Shown: positions 8,238 to 17,769 of the stretch, one piece after another | Layout of the letters: each line of letters begins with the position of its first letter | How positions within the stretch are numbered: the first letter of the stretch is position 1 | Source: Ilyomonas sp963790435 | GTDB taxonomy: Bacteria > Bacteroidota > Bacteroidia > Chitinophagales > Chitinophagaceae | Assembly: GCA_963790435.1 (NCBI GenBank) | Contig: CAWBOI010000007.1 | Location: forward strand, 3,807-67,806 | Direction of reading: 5' to 3' | DNA length: 64,000 nt | Program-made: the position numbers and the translations under genes | Notes under the pieces: generated by a model | The model's database searches: none | Told to the model about the DNA's origin: nothing | What the model saw: only the letters and a program-made list of their open reading frames with translations

Positions 8238-11200
8238 ATGAAAACTTTTACAGCACTGCTTTTAATTACAACCTGCTTCCTGTTTTTGAATGCTTCGGGA
8301 CAAACCAATTCGCGCATGGTTTCAGGAACCATTAAAGATTCTTCCGGCACCAAAATGCCGGGTGTTACAGTAAGTGTAAAAAACACCAACCTTGCTACCG
8401 TTACCGATGATGTAGGCCATTTTTCCATTGCTGTTCCTAACAACAGCAACACACTCGAAATTACTTATGTGGGTTATGCACCACAGGATGTTACCATCGG
8501 CTCGCAAAGAGCTATATCTATTACTTTACAGGCTTCGTCCAACAAGTTAGATGAAGTGGTGGTAGTGGGCTACGGTACAACCAAAAAGCGGGACGTTACC
8601 GGCGCCATTGCTTCGGTAAGCAGCGATAACTTAACGCTGGGTGGCGTTGTTACCGATGTAGGACAGGCACTGCAGGGCAAGGCTGCTGGTGTGCAGGTGC
8701 AGCAAACTAATTTTGCGCCTGGTGCGGCTCTCTCCATTGTCATACGCGGCGGTAATTCCATCAACACTACCAATGCTCCATTGTACGTAGTAGACGGTTT
8801 CATCAGCGATAACGGCAACCTTATTAACCCCAACGATATTGCCGATATACAGATTTTAAAAGATGCTTCTGCCGCTGCCATTTATGGTGCGCGTGGTGCT
8901 AACGGTGTGGTATTGATTACAACGAAAAAAGGCGTTGCGGGTAAACTTACCATTGAAGGAAATATTTCGCATGGCACACAGTACTTAACCTACAAGCCCG
9001 ACCTGATTAACGGGCAACAATATACACAGGTGCAAAACGCCATTGCAATGGAAGATGGCAACCCGCCACCGTTTCCACCTTCGTTTCCAACCACCAACAC
9101 CGACTGGTGGAAATTAGCTACGCAAAATGCTTCCGTTGATAACCAAGGCGTGAGTTTAAGCAGTGGCGACAAGAACTCCAAGCTTTATATTTCGTTCAAT
9201 CATCAGGACCAAACCGGAGTGTTGCGTCATACAGGTTTTGAAAGATATTCCGGCAGAATTGGTGCAGAAAAATCGGTAAGCACAAAAGTAAAAATCGGCT
9301 CTAATTTTTATGGTGCTTTCAGCAATTCGGCTTTGCAATCTTATACCGGCGATATAACAGCACCGCTGTATGGAATTATGACGGCGCCAACCAATATTCC
9401 CGTGTACAATGCTGATGGCTCTTACTATAAATATTTGGGCAAAAACAATGCACTGGCCAACCTCCTGGAACCTACCAACAATACCGGCAACCGGCTTATG
9501 AATGCGAATGCTTTTTTAGAGTATGACATTGTAAAAGATCTTACTTATCATATTGATGGCGGTGCAGAGTTTTCGCAAACAACGGCAGGTCAATACACAC
9601 CAAGAACCTTAGTGGCCGGTGCTGCCAGCAATGGCATTGCTTCCGAACAGATGTATAACTCTACACGCTGGCTGGTGCAGCAATACTTAACTTATAAATA
9701 CAACCGGGGCAACCATTCCGTAACTGTGGTGGGTGGTTACTCTAATCAACGCGATAGTTATGAAAGCTTGGGAGCCAATAATAAAGGCTTTTCTACCGAT
9801 AACTTTTTGTACTACAACTTAGGAGCAGGCTCATTGCCCACCAACCCAAGCAGCAGTAAAACCGAGCCTTTAAAAGCCACTTCTTTCTTTGGCAGAATCA
9901 ATTATGGCTTTCAGGATAAACTATTGGCAACCTTTACGTTCAGGGAAGATGGCTCTTCCAAGTTTCCGGGTAATAACAGATGGGGCGCCTTTCCTTCCGG
10001 TGCTATTGCTTATCGTTTGTCTGATGAAAACTTTATTAAAAACCTCAACGCTTTTTCAAGCCTGAAAATAAGGCTGGGTTATGGTTTGACGGGCAACGAC
10101 CGTGTGAACCCTTATCAGTATCTTACTACTTTCTCTAACTACAGCACAGTGTTAAACGGCAGCGGCATATTGCAGGTAGGCATTGAGCCTTCTGTTTTAT
10201 CAAACAACAGCTTAAAATGGGAAAGCACAGCACAGTTGGATTTGGGGATTGACATGGGTTTTGTAAAAGACCGCGTTACGGCAACCATTGATTTGTACAG
10301 AAAGAAAACTACCGACTTGCTCCTGAATGTGCCCATCGGTCAGTGGTGGGGCTTCAACTCGCAGTTAATTAATGCCGGTTCTATTCAAAATCAGGGTATC
10401 GAATTGGGAATCAATACCAGCAATATTACTTCTAAAGATTTCTCCTGGAACAGCACTTTCAACATTTCTTACAACAAACAAAAGTGCCTGGCATTGGCGC
10501 CTGGTGTGCCTTTCATCAGCAGCAACACTGCCAACCCAAGTGGTGTGGTGTCGGGTCGTGAGTTTACCCGTTTGGCACCCGGGCAGGAGTTGGGCGAGTT
10601 GTATGGCTTTGTATATGAAGGTGTGATTAAAACCGGCGAGAAATATTCGCCTGAACCGAATGCAAAACCCGGTGATCCCAAATACGCCGACTTAAATGGC
10701 GATGGTATGATTACGCCCGCCGACAGAAAATATTTGGGCAACACTAACCCGCATTACACAGCCGGCTTCAGCAACCGTTTTACTTACAAAGGTTTTGATT
10801 TGACCATATTTTTCCAAAGCAGCTTTGGCTATTATTTATACAATATGAACCGGCTGGTGTTAGAGTCAACAACAGGCAAAGATGTGCTAAACCGTTTTGT
10901 AGCCGGCACGCACGAAAACACCGATGTGCCGAGAGAAGGTTATTTTTTAAGCTCGTATGGCAGCTATGTAAATTCACGCTTTGTTGAGAACGCTTCTTAT
11001 CTGCGTTTGAAGCAGGTGTCGCTGGCTTACAATCTTCCGCAAGCTTTATTAAGGCATCTGCACATTGTAGAGAACTTACAGGTGTTTGCCAATGCGCAAA
11101 ATTTATTAACCCTTACCAAATACACAGGCACCGATCCTGAAGTTAATGTGCATACAAGCAACCTCGGTGGTGGTTTGGATTTCGGCGTATTCCCTGCTTT

Positions 11201-11240
11201 TAAAACGTTTGAATTTGGTGCAAGGCTTAGCATTCATTAA
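8238..11240 (+). CDS. SusC/RagA-family TonB-dependent outer-membrane transporter
   Basis: Outer-membrane receptor of 1000 residues that imports glycan fragments using TonB energy. A signal peptide (LLLITTCFLFLNASGQ) precedes a carboxypeptidase-regulatory-like domain (VSGTIKDSSGTKMPGVTVSV), the SusC-type motif DEVVVVGYG, a plug domain with VVDGFISDNG, IQILKDASAAAIYGARGANG and VVLITTKKG, and a long beta-barrel ending in FEFGARLSIH. Length is typical of SusC proteins. susD follows 36 bases after the stop, the standard pair that forms the lidded import complex. A LacI-type operator and leader hairpin lie upstream, so sugar-responsive induction is likely. Confidence 0.96.
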   Translation: MKTFTALLLITTCFLFLNASGQTNSRMVSGTIKDSSGTKMPGVTVSVKNTNLATVTDDVGHFSIAVPNNSNTLEITYVGYAPQDVTIGSQRAISITLQASSNKLDEVVVVGYGTTKKRDVTGAIASVSSDNLTLGGVVTDVGQALQGKAAGVQVQQTNFAPGAALSIVIRGGNSINTTNAPLYVVDGFISDNGNLINPNDIADIQILKDASAAAIYGARGANGVVLITTKKGVAGKLTIEGNISHGTQYLTYKPDLINGQQYTQVQNAIAMEDGNPPPFPPSFPTTNTDWWKLATQNASVDNQGVSLSSGDKNSKLYISFNHQDQTGVLRHTGFERYSGRIGAEKSVSTKVKIGSNFYGAFSNSALQSYTGDITAPLYGIMTAPTNIPVYNADGSYYKYLGKNNALANLLEPTNNTGNRLMNANAFLEYDIVKDLTYHIDGGAEFSQTTAGQYTPRTLVAGAASNGIASEQMYNSTRWLVQQYLTYKYNRGNHSVTVVGGYSNQRDSYESLGANNKGFSTDNFLYYNLGAGSLPTNPSSSKTEPLKATSFFGRINYGFQDKLLATFTFREDGSSKFPGNNRWGAFPSGAIAYRLSDENFIKNLNAFSSLKIRLGYGLTGNDRVNPYQYLTTFSNYSTVLNGSGILQVGIEPSVLSNNSLKWESTAQLDLGIDMGFVKDRVTATIDLYRKKTTDLLLNVPIGQWWGFNSQLINAGSIQNQGIELGINTSNITSKDFSWNSTFNISYNKQKCLALAPGVPFISSNTANPSGVVSGREFTRLAPGQELGELYGFVYEGVIKTGEKYSPEPNAKPGDPKYADLNGDGMITPADRKYLGNTNPHYTAGFSNRFTYKGFDLTIFFQSSFGYYLYNMNRLVLESTTGKDVLNRFVAGTHENTDVPREGYFLSSYGSYVNSRFVENASYLRLKQVSLAYNLPQALLRHLHIVENLQVFANAQNLLTLTKYTGTDPEVNVHTSNLGGGLDFGVFPAFKTFEFGARLSIH

Positions 11241-11276
11241 TTAACAATTATGCTTTTTACGAAACGATATAACAAG

Positions 11277-12797
11277 ATGAAAAACATTAAATTTTTATGG
11301 CTGATCATTGCCGCCGCTATCATTGGCTCCTGCAATAAAACATTAGACCCGAAAGTGTATAGCAGCCTTACCAACACCAATGCTTTCAACACTGTGTCTG
11401 ATGCTATGGCTGCTGTAAATGCAGTGTATGCACGTTTAAAAGGTCCGGTGGTGGGCGATAACTTTGATTACTGGACGGTGCGCCATTTTGCACTCACCGA
11501 TCTTACCACCGACCTCGGACATTGTAGCTATGGCGGCGATCCGGGGCAGCTATCGTTAGCACAATGGAACTCCAGCAATGGCTTGCTGGCAGAGGACTGG
11601 CGACAGATTTATAAGCTGATTGCCGATGCCAACAATGCGCTGTATAACCTAAGCAACATAAAGGTGCTGACAGCGCAGCAACAAACGCAGTTCACTGCCG
11701 AAATCAGGTTTTTAAGAAGCATTGCTTATATGGACTTAACCGATGCATGGGGACCTGTGCCGATGCTTACTGAAAAAGACGTTGCCGCGGCTACTTCTGC
11801 TTCCTATCTTAGCCATCCAAAGCCGGCTTCGGTAGAAAGCATTGATTCGCTCATGATTGCTGACCTTACATTTGCCGCCACCAGCCTGCCTGTTAATTAT
11901 CAAAACAATGCCATTTACAACAGCAACGATTATGGTCGTGCCACCAAAGGCGCCGCGCTTACTTTGTTGGGTAAATTGTATTTAAGAGAGCATCAATGGC
12001 AACAGGCAGCCGACTACATGAAGCAGGTTATAGATATGAACACATACGCTCTGCATTCCAGCTATCTGGATTTGTTTACCGAAGCCAATAAGTGGTGTGA
12101 AGAAAATATCTTCTCTGTGATTTCTGATGCGAATGTAAACGGCACGGAATTGATGAATCACTTTGGCCCGCAAAACCATCCGGTAGTGCTGAACCGCTGG
12201 CAGTATTACGCGGTGTCGTGGGATTTTTATAGTTCATTTGAAGAGCAGGATGAGCGCAAGCTTTGCTTTTATCCACGCTATACCGGCGTTGATGGATTGA
12301 TTTATGCAAAGCCACCTACGCTGGGTGCAACACCTCCCGCCGGTTACAGTTATATGCCCGACATCGCTACAAAAAAATATGCCGATTCTACCGGCTCGGT
12401 TACATTGTACTATGACGGCCATAGCGTGGATATTTTGCGGTATGCGGATGTGCTGTTGAGCAGGGCCGAAGCCTTGAATGAATTGAACGGACCAACTGAT
12501 GAAAGCATTGGTTTAATTAACCAGGTGAAAGGGCGTTCAAAAGCTACGCTGCTGAGCGGTACCTATACGCAGCAATCGCTGCGCGATGTCATTTTGCAGG
12601 AACGTGGCTGGGAATTTTTTTATGAAGGCAAGCGACGCGCTGATCTGATTCGGTTTGGTAAGTATGATACGATTGTAAACGCGTATCTCACGCGCATCGG
12701 GCAAACACCGGCTATCTCGATGCCAAAAAATAGGTATTTCCCCTATCCGCTCAATCAAACTTCTATCAATTCTAATTTAGACAATTCAAACAGATAA
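11277..12797 (+). CDS. SusD/RagB-family glycan-binding lipoprotein
   Basis: Surface lipoprotein of 506 residues that closes over the SusC barrel and captures the glycan. The signal peptide MKNIKFLWLIIAAAIIGSC ends in a lipobox, and the mature chain starts with NKTLDPKVY. TPR-like helices of the SusD fold are visible (FTAEIRFLRSIAYMDLTDAWGP; LREHQWQQAADYMKQVID), and the C-terminal part has VDILRYADVLLSRAEALNE and LQERGWEFFYEGKRRADLIR, both hallmark SusD/RagB segments. I place the start at ATG 11277, where the signal peptide begins, rather than at the in-frame ATG at 11250. It is paired with the upstream SusC and followed by a terminator. Confidence 0.95.
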   Translation: MKNIKFLWLIIAAAIIGSCNKTLDPKVYSSLTNTNAFNTVSDAMAAVNAVYARLKGPVVGDNFDYWTVRHFALTDLTTDLGHCSYGGDPGQLSLAQWNSSNGLLAEDWRQIYKLIADANNALYNLSNIKVLTAQQQTQFTAEIRFLRSIAYMDLTDAWGPVPMLTEKDVAAATSASYLSHPKPASVESIDSLMIADLTFAATSLPVNYQNNAIYNSNDYGRATKGAALTLLGKLYLREHQWQQAADYMKQVIDMNTYALHSSYLDLFTEANKWCEENIFSVISDANVNGTELMNHFGPQNHPVVLNRWQYYAVSWDFYSSFEEQDERKLCFYPRYTGVDGLIYAKPPTLGATPPAGYSYMPDIATKKYADSTGSVTLYYDGHSVDILRYADVLLSRAEALNELNGPTDESIGLINQVKGRSKATLLSGTYTQQSLRDVILQERGWEFFYEGKRRADLIRFGKYDTIVNAYLTRIGQTPAISMPKNRYFPYPLNQTSINSNLDNSNR

Positions 12798-12809
12798 AAA
12801 CAGTTGTGT

Positions 12810-12849
12810 AAAGGATATGCAGGCATCTTTGTCTGCCTATCCTTTTTTT
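12810..12849 (+). terminator. Rho-independent terminator after susD
   Basis: AAAGGATA pairs with TATCCTTT around a short GC-containing inner stem (GGCA/TGCC), and the 3' arm runs into a T-tract. It starts 13 bases after the susD stop and should end the susCD transcript before the next gene. Confidence 0.75.
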
Positions 12850-12880
12850 GATAGTGCATCAGTTTGAAAACTAGCATTCG

Positions 12881-13097
12881 CGTCATTCCGCAATTGCCCT
12901 CGACACGAGCTTGCACCTTTACGTTTTTACGAGGGCTTTGTGCGGAATCTGATCATTGAATTATGAATGTGTTGAAATGAAGGGAAGGCGTTTACAACAT
13001 TATAATCTGATCAAACTAATAAGAGCAGATTCCGCACAAAGCCCTCGCAGTTATGATGAAGGTTTGAGTTCATGTCAAGGGCAATTGCGGAATGACG
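12881..13097. repeat. Palindromic interspersed element, copy 1 (217 bp)
   Basis: Perfect 20-base terminal inverted repeats (CGTCATTCCGCAATTGCCCT at 12881-12900, complement at 13078-13097) enclose a second perfect 21-base inverted pair (12931-12951 and 13026-13046, core GAGGGCTTTGTGCGGAATCTG). No open reading frame is inside. A related element lies at 37561-37813 in opposite orientation. The layout suits a MITE- or REPIN-like non-autonomous element; no transposase is in this window. Confidence 0.85.
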
Positions 13098-13148
13098 GCA
13101 GCACCAGTGCTTTTCCGAACTGAGACACTACTCATTTTTATAAAAGCT

Positions 13149-14558
13149 ATGTATTACAGGTTTGGTTTTGCTCATTTTTTTGCAGGCTATATTGTGCTCC
13201 TGCTTGCATCGTGCGGCAATACAGGAAATATTATCAAAGACATCAACATTGGCTTGCACAACAACAATAAGTTGCTCATACAAATTGATGTAAATACGGT
13301 ACAGCCTGCACAAGTGTATGCGCAATATTGGGCAGACAGCGCAGCGGCCGAAAAGCTCACTTCCGATACTTCATCCACTGCTCTATCTCATTCATTTGTT
13401 TTTACCAATATTCTTCCCAATACGCATTACAGCTTTCAATTGTTCACCATCGAAAAAAAGGGCAAAAACAAAAGTAAGGTCTATCATTTTCAATCCGAAT
13501 CATTGCCGCTTTGGTTGCAGGATCAGTTCAAAACAAATATACCTTTACCCAGGTTGCTGCCACACAATTTTACAAACGGCTTTTTGGTTATGAACAAAAG
13601 AGAATCGCCGGGTTTTACTTATATTGTTGATACCAAAGGCAGGCTGCGCTGGTATAATATGGCAGATAACATCGGTGTAAAAGTTACTCATTTTACAAAA
13701 GACAAAACGATACTTTCTATACTCGGCACGAACGACGATCCGACGAGCTATGGAAGAGAAATTTTAGAGGTGAATTTGAAAGGTGATACGTTGGTGCATT
13801 TGAAGAAAGGGGATGGAGATTTTCAATACACCATCCACCATGAAGTTTTAAAAAATGAGCAAAACCAAATGGTTACTTTGTATGTTGATAACAGAGTGGT
13901 TGACCTAAGTTCCGTTGGTGGCGCTGCAAAAGATACAGTGGTTGGCGATGGCATTGTAGTGATGGATAAGGGGGGCAAAAAGATATGGCAGTGGAGCGTG
14001 TTTGATGCCGTTGATCCGCTGAAAGACCCGAAGATTTTAAAAGATAAAGGGGACTGGATGCATGCCAACAGTGTAAGCTTTGATAGGGATGGCAATTATC
14101 TCATTTCGTTTTACAACAATGGCCAGATTTGGAAAATCAATGCAACTACCGGCACGGTGATGTGGAAGTTTGGGAAAGGCGGCAGTTTTGCTATGCCAGC
14201 CGATTGCCAGTTTTCGATGGCACATGCGGCACATATAGCTCAAAATGGCGACCTCATGTTTTTTAATAATGGCATTGATAAACATCAATCCGAAGTGTAT
14301 GCCATTAAGCTGAATGAAGCGGAACAAACGGCGCAAACCGATATTCATATTAAGCTGCCGCAGGCAGTGTATAATGATAGAATGGGAAGTGCTTATTTAG
14401 TGAACGATACAACGGTTTTGGTTTGTTGTTCCAAGCATCACGTCACTGTGTTAGCGAATAAAAAAGGAACATTGTTGTGGTCGTTAGATACAGCCATTCC
14501 GCCTTATCGTGTTGAGTTTGTAGAAGGAGAGGATTTGAGTAAATGGTTGCTGCCTTAG
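13149..14558 (+). CDS. Arylsulfotransferase (ASST)-like lipoprotein
   Basis: Predicted periplasmic or surface lipoprotein of 469 residues, with signal peptide MYYRFGFAHFFAGYIVLLLASC ending in a lipobox. A fibronectin-like N-terminal part is followed by a six-bladed propeller-like body of the aryl-sulfate sulfotransferase family: GFTYIVDTKGRLRWYN, YTIHHEVLKNEQ with an active-site-type His, GDWMHANSVSFDRDGNYLIS, and SMAHAAHIAQNGDLMFFNNG. Known ASSTs move sulfate between phenolic esters without PAPS. ATG 13149 is chosen because the signal peptide begins there; an upstream in-frame start at 13092 lies inside the repeat element. It lies between susD and a glycoside-hydrolase-like gene. Catalysis is unproven; it may instead be a non-catalytic propeller. 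Confidence 0.78.
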   Translation: MYYRFGFAHFFAGYIVLLLASCGNTGNIIKDINIGLHNNNKLLIQIDVNTVQPAQVYAQYWADSAAAEKLTSDTSSTALSHSFVFTNILPNTHYSFQLFTIEKKGKNKSKVYHFQSESLPLWLQDQFKTNIPLPRLLPHNFTNGFLVMNKRESPGFTYIVDTKGRLRWYNMADNIGVKVTHFTKDKTILSILGTNDDPTSYGREILEVNLKGDTLVHLKKGDGDFQYTIHHEVLKNEQNQMVTLYVDNRVVDLSSVGGAAKDTVVGDGIVVMDKGGKKIWQWSVFDAVDPLKDPKILKDKGDWMHANSVSFDRDGNYLISFYNNGQIWKINATTGTVMWKFGKGGSFAMPADCQFSMAHAAHIAQNGDLMFFNNGIDKHQSEVYAIKLNEAEQTAQTDIHIKLPQAVYNDRMGSAYLVNDTTVLVCCSKHHVTVLANKKGTLLWSLDTAIPPYRVEFVEGEDLSKWLLP

Positions 14559-14645
14559 TTAAAAAAAGCAGCTCGTAACAGATTTATTTCCAGCATTTCA
14601 TCCAACAACTTGAACAATACTTTCATACAATAACAAAAGAAAAGA

Positions 14646-17627
14646 ATGAAAAAATTGGTTCCTCTTTTTGTGCTCATTTGTACAGTAACCATACTCTTTG
14701 CACAGGAAACAAAACACACCATTGCAACTCAAAAATGGAATACCGATTCGCTGGGCAATCATCGTGCAGTAGTGATGGTAAACAGCGATGTGCTTGTTGC
14801 CAAAGTCACCATCGTATGGCGTAGAAGAGATGATAATCCGCAGGCCAAACGCATCATTGTTGAAGATGGGCAAACGCATCAAAAAGTAACGAATGTAAAA
14901 GAGGAAAATATTACCAACTTTAGTGGCGATGTTTACTTTCAACCCGTTTCAGGCAAAGGCGTTTATTATGTGTATTACATGCCTTACAAAAATGAAGGCC
15001 GCTCCAACTATCCAAAAGGTGTTTATCTAAAGCCAGAAATGACTGCTGATAACAACTGGTTGCAACAAATTATGGGCAAAACCAAACCGAATGCGGTGGT
15101 GCAGGAAATTGAATCCATTGACAGTCTCAACAGCTTTTACCCGATGGAAATTATTGCTACGAAGAATGAAACGGATGCCGTAATAAAAAAGGGCAAAAAC
15201 AAAGACTATCTCTTGTTTCCTGAAGACAGAATTTATCCTATCAAAATGCAGGATTACCTGCCTTATCGCTGGTTAGAAAAAGGAAGCAGCAACACTTTTA
15301 AAGGCGAGGCAGACAAGGGTGAAAATTACTCTTTCCAGTTGGGCATTTATGCATTGAAAAACATTAGCAATGTAAGCATCAGTTTTAGTGATTTAACAGG
15401 TGTGAAGGGCAAAGCAATTCCAGCGGCTGCCCTTAGTTGTTTAAACAATACCGGCACTCAATACAATGGTTTGCCATTTACGGCTAAAGTAAATATTGGC
15501 GCTGATTCTGTACAGGCAATGTGGTGTTTGGTAGATGTGCCGAAAACCCTTCCTGCCGGCGTTTATAAAGGCAAAGCATCCATTAATAGCAACACGGCTC
15601 TGCAAACGGTAAACATTGAAATTACGGTGAGTGATAAAGAAGCCCTGAATGGTAATATTGCCGAGGCATGGAAGCAAACAAGATTAAAGTGGCTGAACTC
15701 TACCATGGCACAGGAAAACACGGTGATTGCACCTTATACGCCGTTGATAGTAAACCATCACACCATCAGTTTATTAGGCAGAAAAATAGAAGTGGGTGAA
15801 GATGGTTTCCCGGCACAAATTCAAACCTTCTTTACACCTGAGATGACGGAGTATAAAGATGCGCCCAACAATCTTTTGACAGCACCAATCCAGTTTTCTT
15901 TTGCAACAATTTCGGGCAACAACATGCAATTGCAAAGCAAAGGTTTACAGTTTGTAAAACAAACCGAAGGCACAGTAATTTGGAAAGCGACAAGCAGCAA
16001 TGATACGTTGCAAATGGATGTTTCTGCATCTTTGGAATTTGATGGTTTTATCAATTATACTGTAAAGCTGGAAGCCTTACGCGACGTGAATTTCAGAGAC
16101 ATCGCCATGCAAATTCCTTTCACCAAAGAAGCATCAAAATACATGGTGGGATTGGGTGAAAAAGGTGGCTATCGAAAAGAAAACTTCCAATGGAAATGGG
16201 ATGTCGCACACAAGAACCAGGATGGTGCCTGGATAGGCAACGTAAATGCAGGCTTGCAGTATTCGTTGCGCGATGAAAAATATGTTCGTCCACTCAATAC
16301 TAATTTCTATTTACAAAAGCCATTATTTCAGCCAACATCATGGGGCAACGATAACAAAGGCGGCATCAATATTGGCGAGAAAGCAACTTCTATTTTGGCC
16401 AATAATTACAGTGGTGAACGCACGATGCAAAAAGGCGATACGCTGTACTACAATTTCACTTTACTCATCACACCGTTTCATACTATCAATACGGACTTCC
16501 AATGGGCAAATCGTTTTTATCATAAGTACAATGCGATTGATTCCATAAAAGCCACCGGCGCAACGGTGATCAATATTCATCATGCCACACCCATCAACCC
16601 ATGGATCAATTATCCCTTTATCGAATGGAGAAAGATGAAGGCATACATTGATAGCGCACACCAAAATGGCTTAAAAGTAAAAATATACAACACCGTGCGC
16701 GAGTTATCTAATCATGCGTATGAAACCTTCCCGATGCGTAGTCTCAAACATGAAATTTATTCAACTGGAAAAGGCGGTGGTTATAGCTGGCTGCAGGAGC
16801 ATCTCGACTCCGATTATATAGCTGCTTGGTTTGTGCCCGAAATAAAAGATGCAGCCATTGTAAACAGTGGCATGAGCCGCTGGCACAACTACTATGTGGA
16901 AGGCATGAACTGGTTGGTGCAGAACGTAGGCATTGATGGTATTTATTTAGATGATGTCGCTTTTGACCGCGTTACGATGAAGCGCATCAAACGGGTATTA
17001 ACAGCAGATGGCCATCCTGGTATTATTGATCTGCATTCTGCCAATCAATACAATAAAAACGATGGCTTTAACAACAGCGCCAACCTGTACATGGAGCACT
17101 TTCCTTACCTCAATCGCCTGTGGTTTGGTGAGTATTTCGATTATGAAAACAATAGTCCTGATTTCTTCTTAACCGAAGTAAGCGGCATACCATTCGGCTT
17201 GATGGGCGAGATGCTGCAGGGCGGTGGCAATCCCTGGCGCGGTATGGTTTATGGCATGACGAGCAGAATGCCTTGGAGCGATAATGCCGACCCGCGCCCT
17301 ATCTGGAAAGTATGGGATGACTTTGGTATGAAAGGCACCAAGATGATTGGCTACTGGAGCGACAAATGCCCGGTAAAAACAAACAGTAACAAAGTGCTGG
17401 CAACGGTGTATAAGAAAGAGGGCAAAGCCTTGGTTTCCATTGCAAGTTGGGCAGATAGTGATACAACCGTGCAGTTGAATATTGATTGGAAAGCGTTAGG
17501 TATTGATGCAGCGAAAGCCACCATCAAAGCACCGGAAGTAAAGAACTTTCAGGAAGCAAAAACATTTGGATTGAACGATGCTATACCGGTTGCAAAAAAT
17601 AAGGGTTGGTTGTTGATTATTGAATAA
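14646..17627 (+). CDS. Large exported glycoside-hydrolase-like protein (DUF6067-type)
   Basis: Secreted protein of 993 residues with signal peptide MKKLVPLFVLICTVTILFAQ. N-terminal beta-rich domains are followed by a TIM-barrel-like region: ATGATVINIHHATPINPW, a segment with HQNGLKVKIYNTVREL, then GIDGIYLDDVAFDRVTMKRI carrying an Asp pair where GH barrels place catalytic or substrate-binding acids, and a C-terminal beta domain. The overall arrangement resembles uncharacterised Bacteroidota glycoside-hydrolase-domain proteins (DUF6067 type). It follows the ASST-like gene by 87 bases on the same strand. The target linkage is unknown. Glycosidase activity is an inference from fold and context. 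Confidence 0.65.
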   Translation: MKKLVPLFVLICTVTILFAQETKHTIATQKWNTDSLGNHRAVVMVNSDVLVAKVTIVWRRRDDNPQAKRIIVEDGQTHQKVTNVKEENITNFSGDVYFQPVSGKGVYYVYYMPYKNEGRSNYPKGVYLKPEMTADNNWLQQIMGKTKPNAVVQEIESIDSLNSFYPMEIIATKNETDAVIKKGKNKDYLLFPEDRIYPIKMQDYLPYRWLEKGSSNTFKGEADKGENYSFQLGIYALKNISNVSISFSDLTGVKGKAIPAAALSCLNNTGTQYNGLPFTAKVNIGADSVQAMWCLVDVPKTLPAGVYKGKASINSNTALQTVNIEITVSDKEALNGNIAEAWKQTRLKWLNSTMAQENTVIAPYTPLIVNHHTISLLGRKIEVGEDGFPAQIQTFFTPEMTEYKDAPNNLLTAPIQFSFATISGNNMQLQSKGLQFVKQTEGTVIWKATSSNDTLQMDVSASLEFDGFINYTVKLEALRDVNFRDIAMQIPFTKEASKYMVGLGEKGGYRKENFQWKWDVAHKNQDGAWIGNVNAGLQYSLRDEKYVRPLNTNFYLQKPLFQPTSWGNDNKGGINIGEKATSILANNYSGERTMQKGDTLYYNFTLLITPFHTINTDFQWANRFYHKYNAIDSIKATGATVINIHHATPINPWINYPFIEWRKMKAYIDSAHQNGLKVKIYNTVRELSNHAYETFPMRSLKHEIYSTGKGGGYSWLQEHLDSDYIAAWFVPEIKDAAIVNSGMSRWHNYYVEGMNWLVQNVGIDGIYLDDVAFDRVTMKRIKRVLTADGHPGIIDLHSANQYNKNDGFNNSANLYMEHFPYLNRLWFGEYFDYENNSPDFFLTEVSGIPFGLMGEMLQGGGNPWRGMVYGMTSRMPWSDNADPRPIWKVWDDFGMKGTKMIGYWSDKCPVKTNSNKVLATVYKKEGKALVSIASWADSDTTVQLNIDWKALGIDAAKATIKAPEVKNFQEAKTFGLNDAIPVAKNKGWLLIIE

Positions 17628-17663
17628 AAACAAACTTGTCGCATAAGGTGTCAGACACTTTTT

Positions 17664-17735
17664 CCCGCAGATGGAGCAGATAAACGCAGATCATTTAGAA
17701 TCCTTACTTCTGCGTTTATCTGCTCCATCTGCGGG
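17664..17735. repeat. Perfect 27-base inverted repeat between coding genes
   Basis: CCCGCAGATGGAGCAGATAAACGCAGA's arms (17664-17690 and 17709-17735) are perfectly complementary around an 18-base loop. The segment is bracketed by 13-base direct copies of AAAAACAAACTTG at 17626-17638 and 17750-17762, as if about 124 bases had been inserted. No T-tract follows, so an ordinary terminator is less likely than a small palindromic repeat. Confidence 0.85.
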
Positions 17736-17769
17736 CCACTTTTTTAAACAAAAACAAACTTGCTGCCGC

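Noticed and set aside
12881..13097. The palindromic element as a terminator or CRISPR repeat
   Set aside because: It is far longer than a terminator, lacks a T-tract, and there is no array of spaced repeats; a separate terminator lies at 12810-12849.
13092..13148. Upstream start of the ASST-like gene
   Set aside because: It lies within the terminal repeat of the palindromic element; the lipoprotein signal starts at 13149.
17671..17769. Upstream start codon adding 33 residues to the DUF5107/TPR protein
   Set aside because: This part is the inverted repeat itself, and a clear signal peptide starts at 17770.
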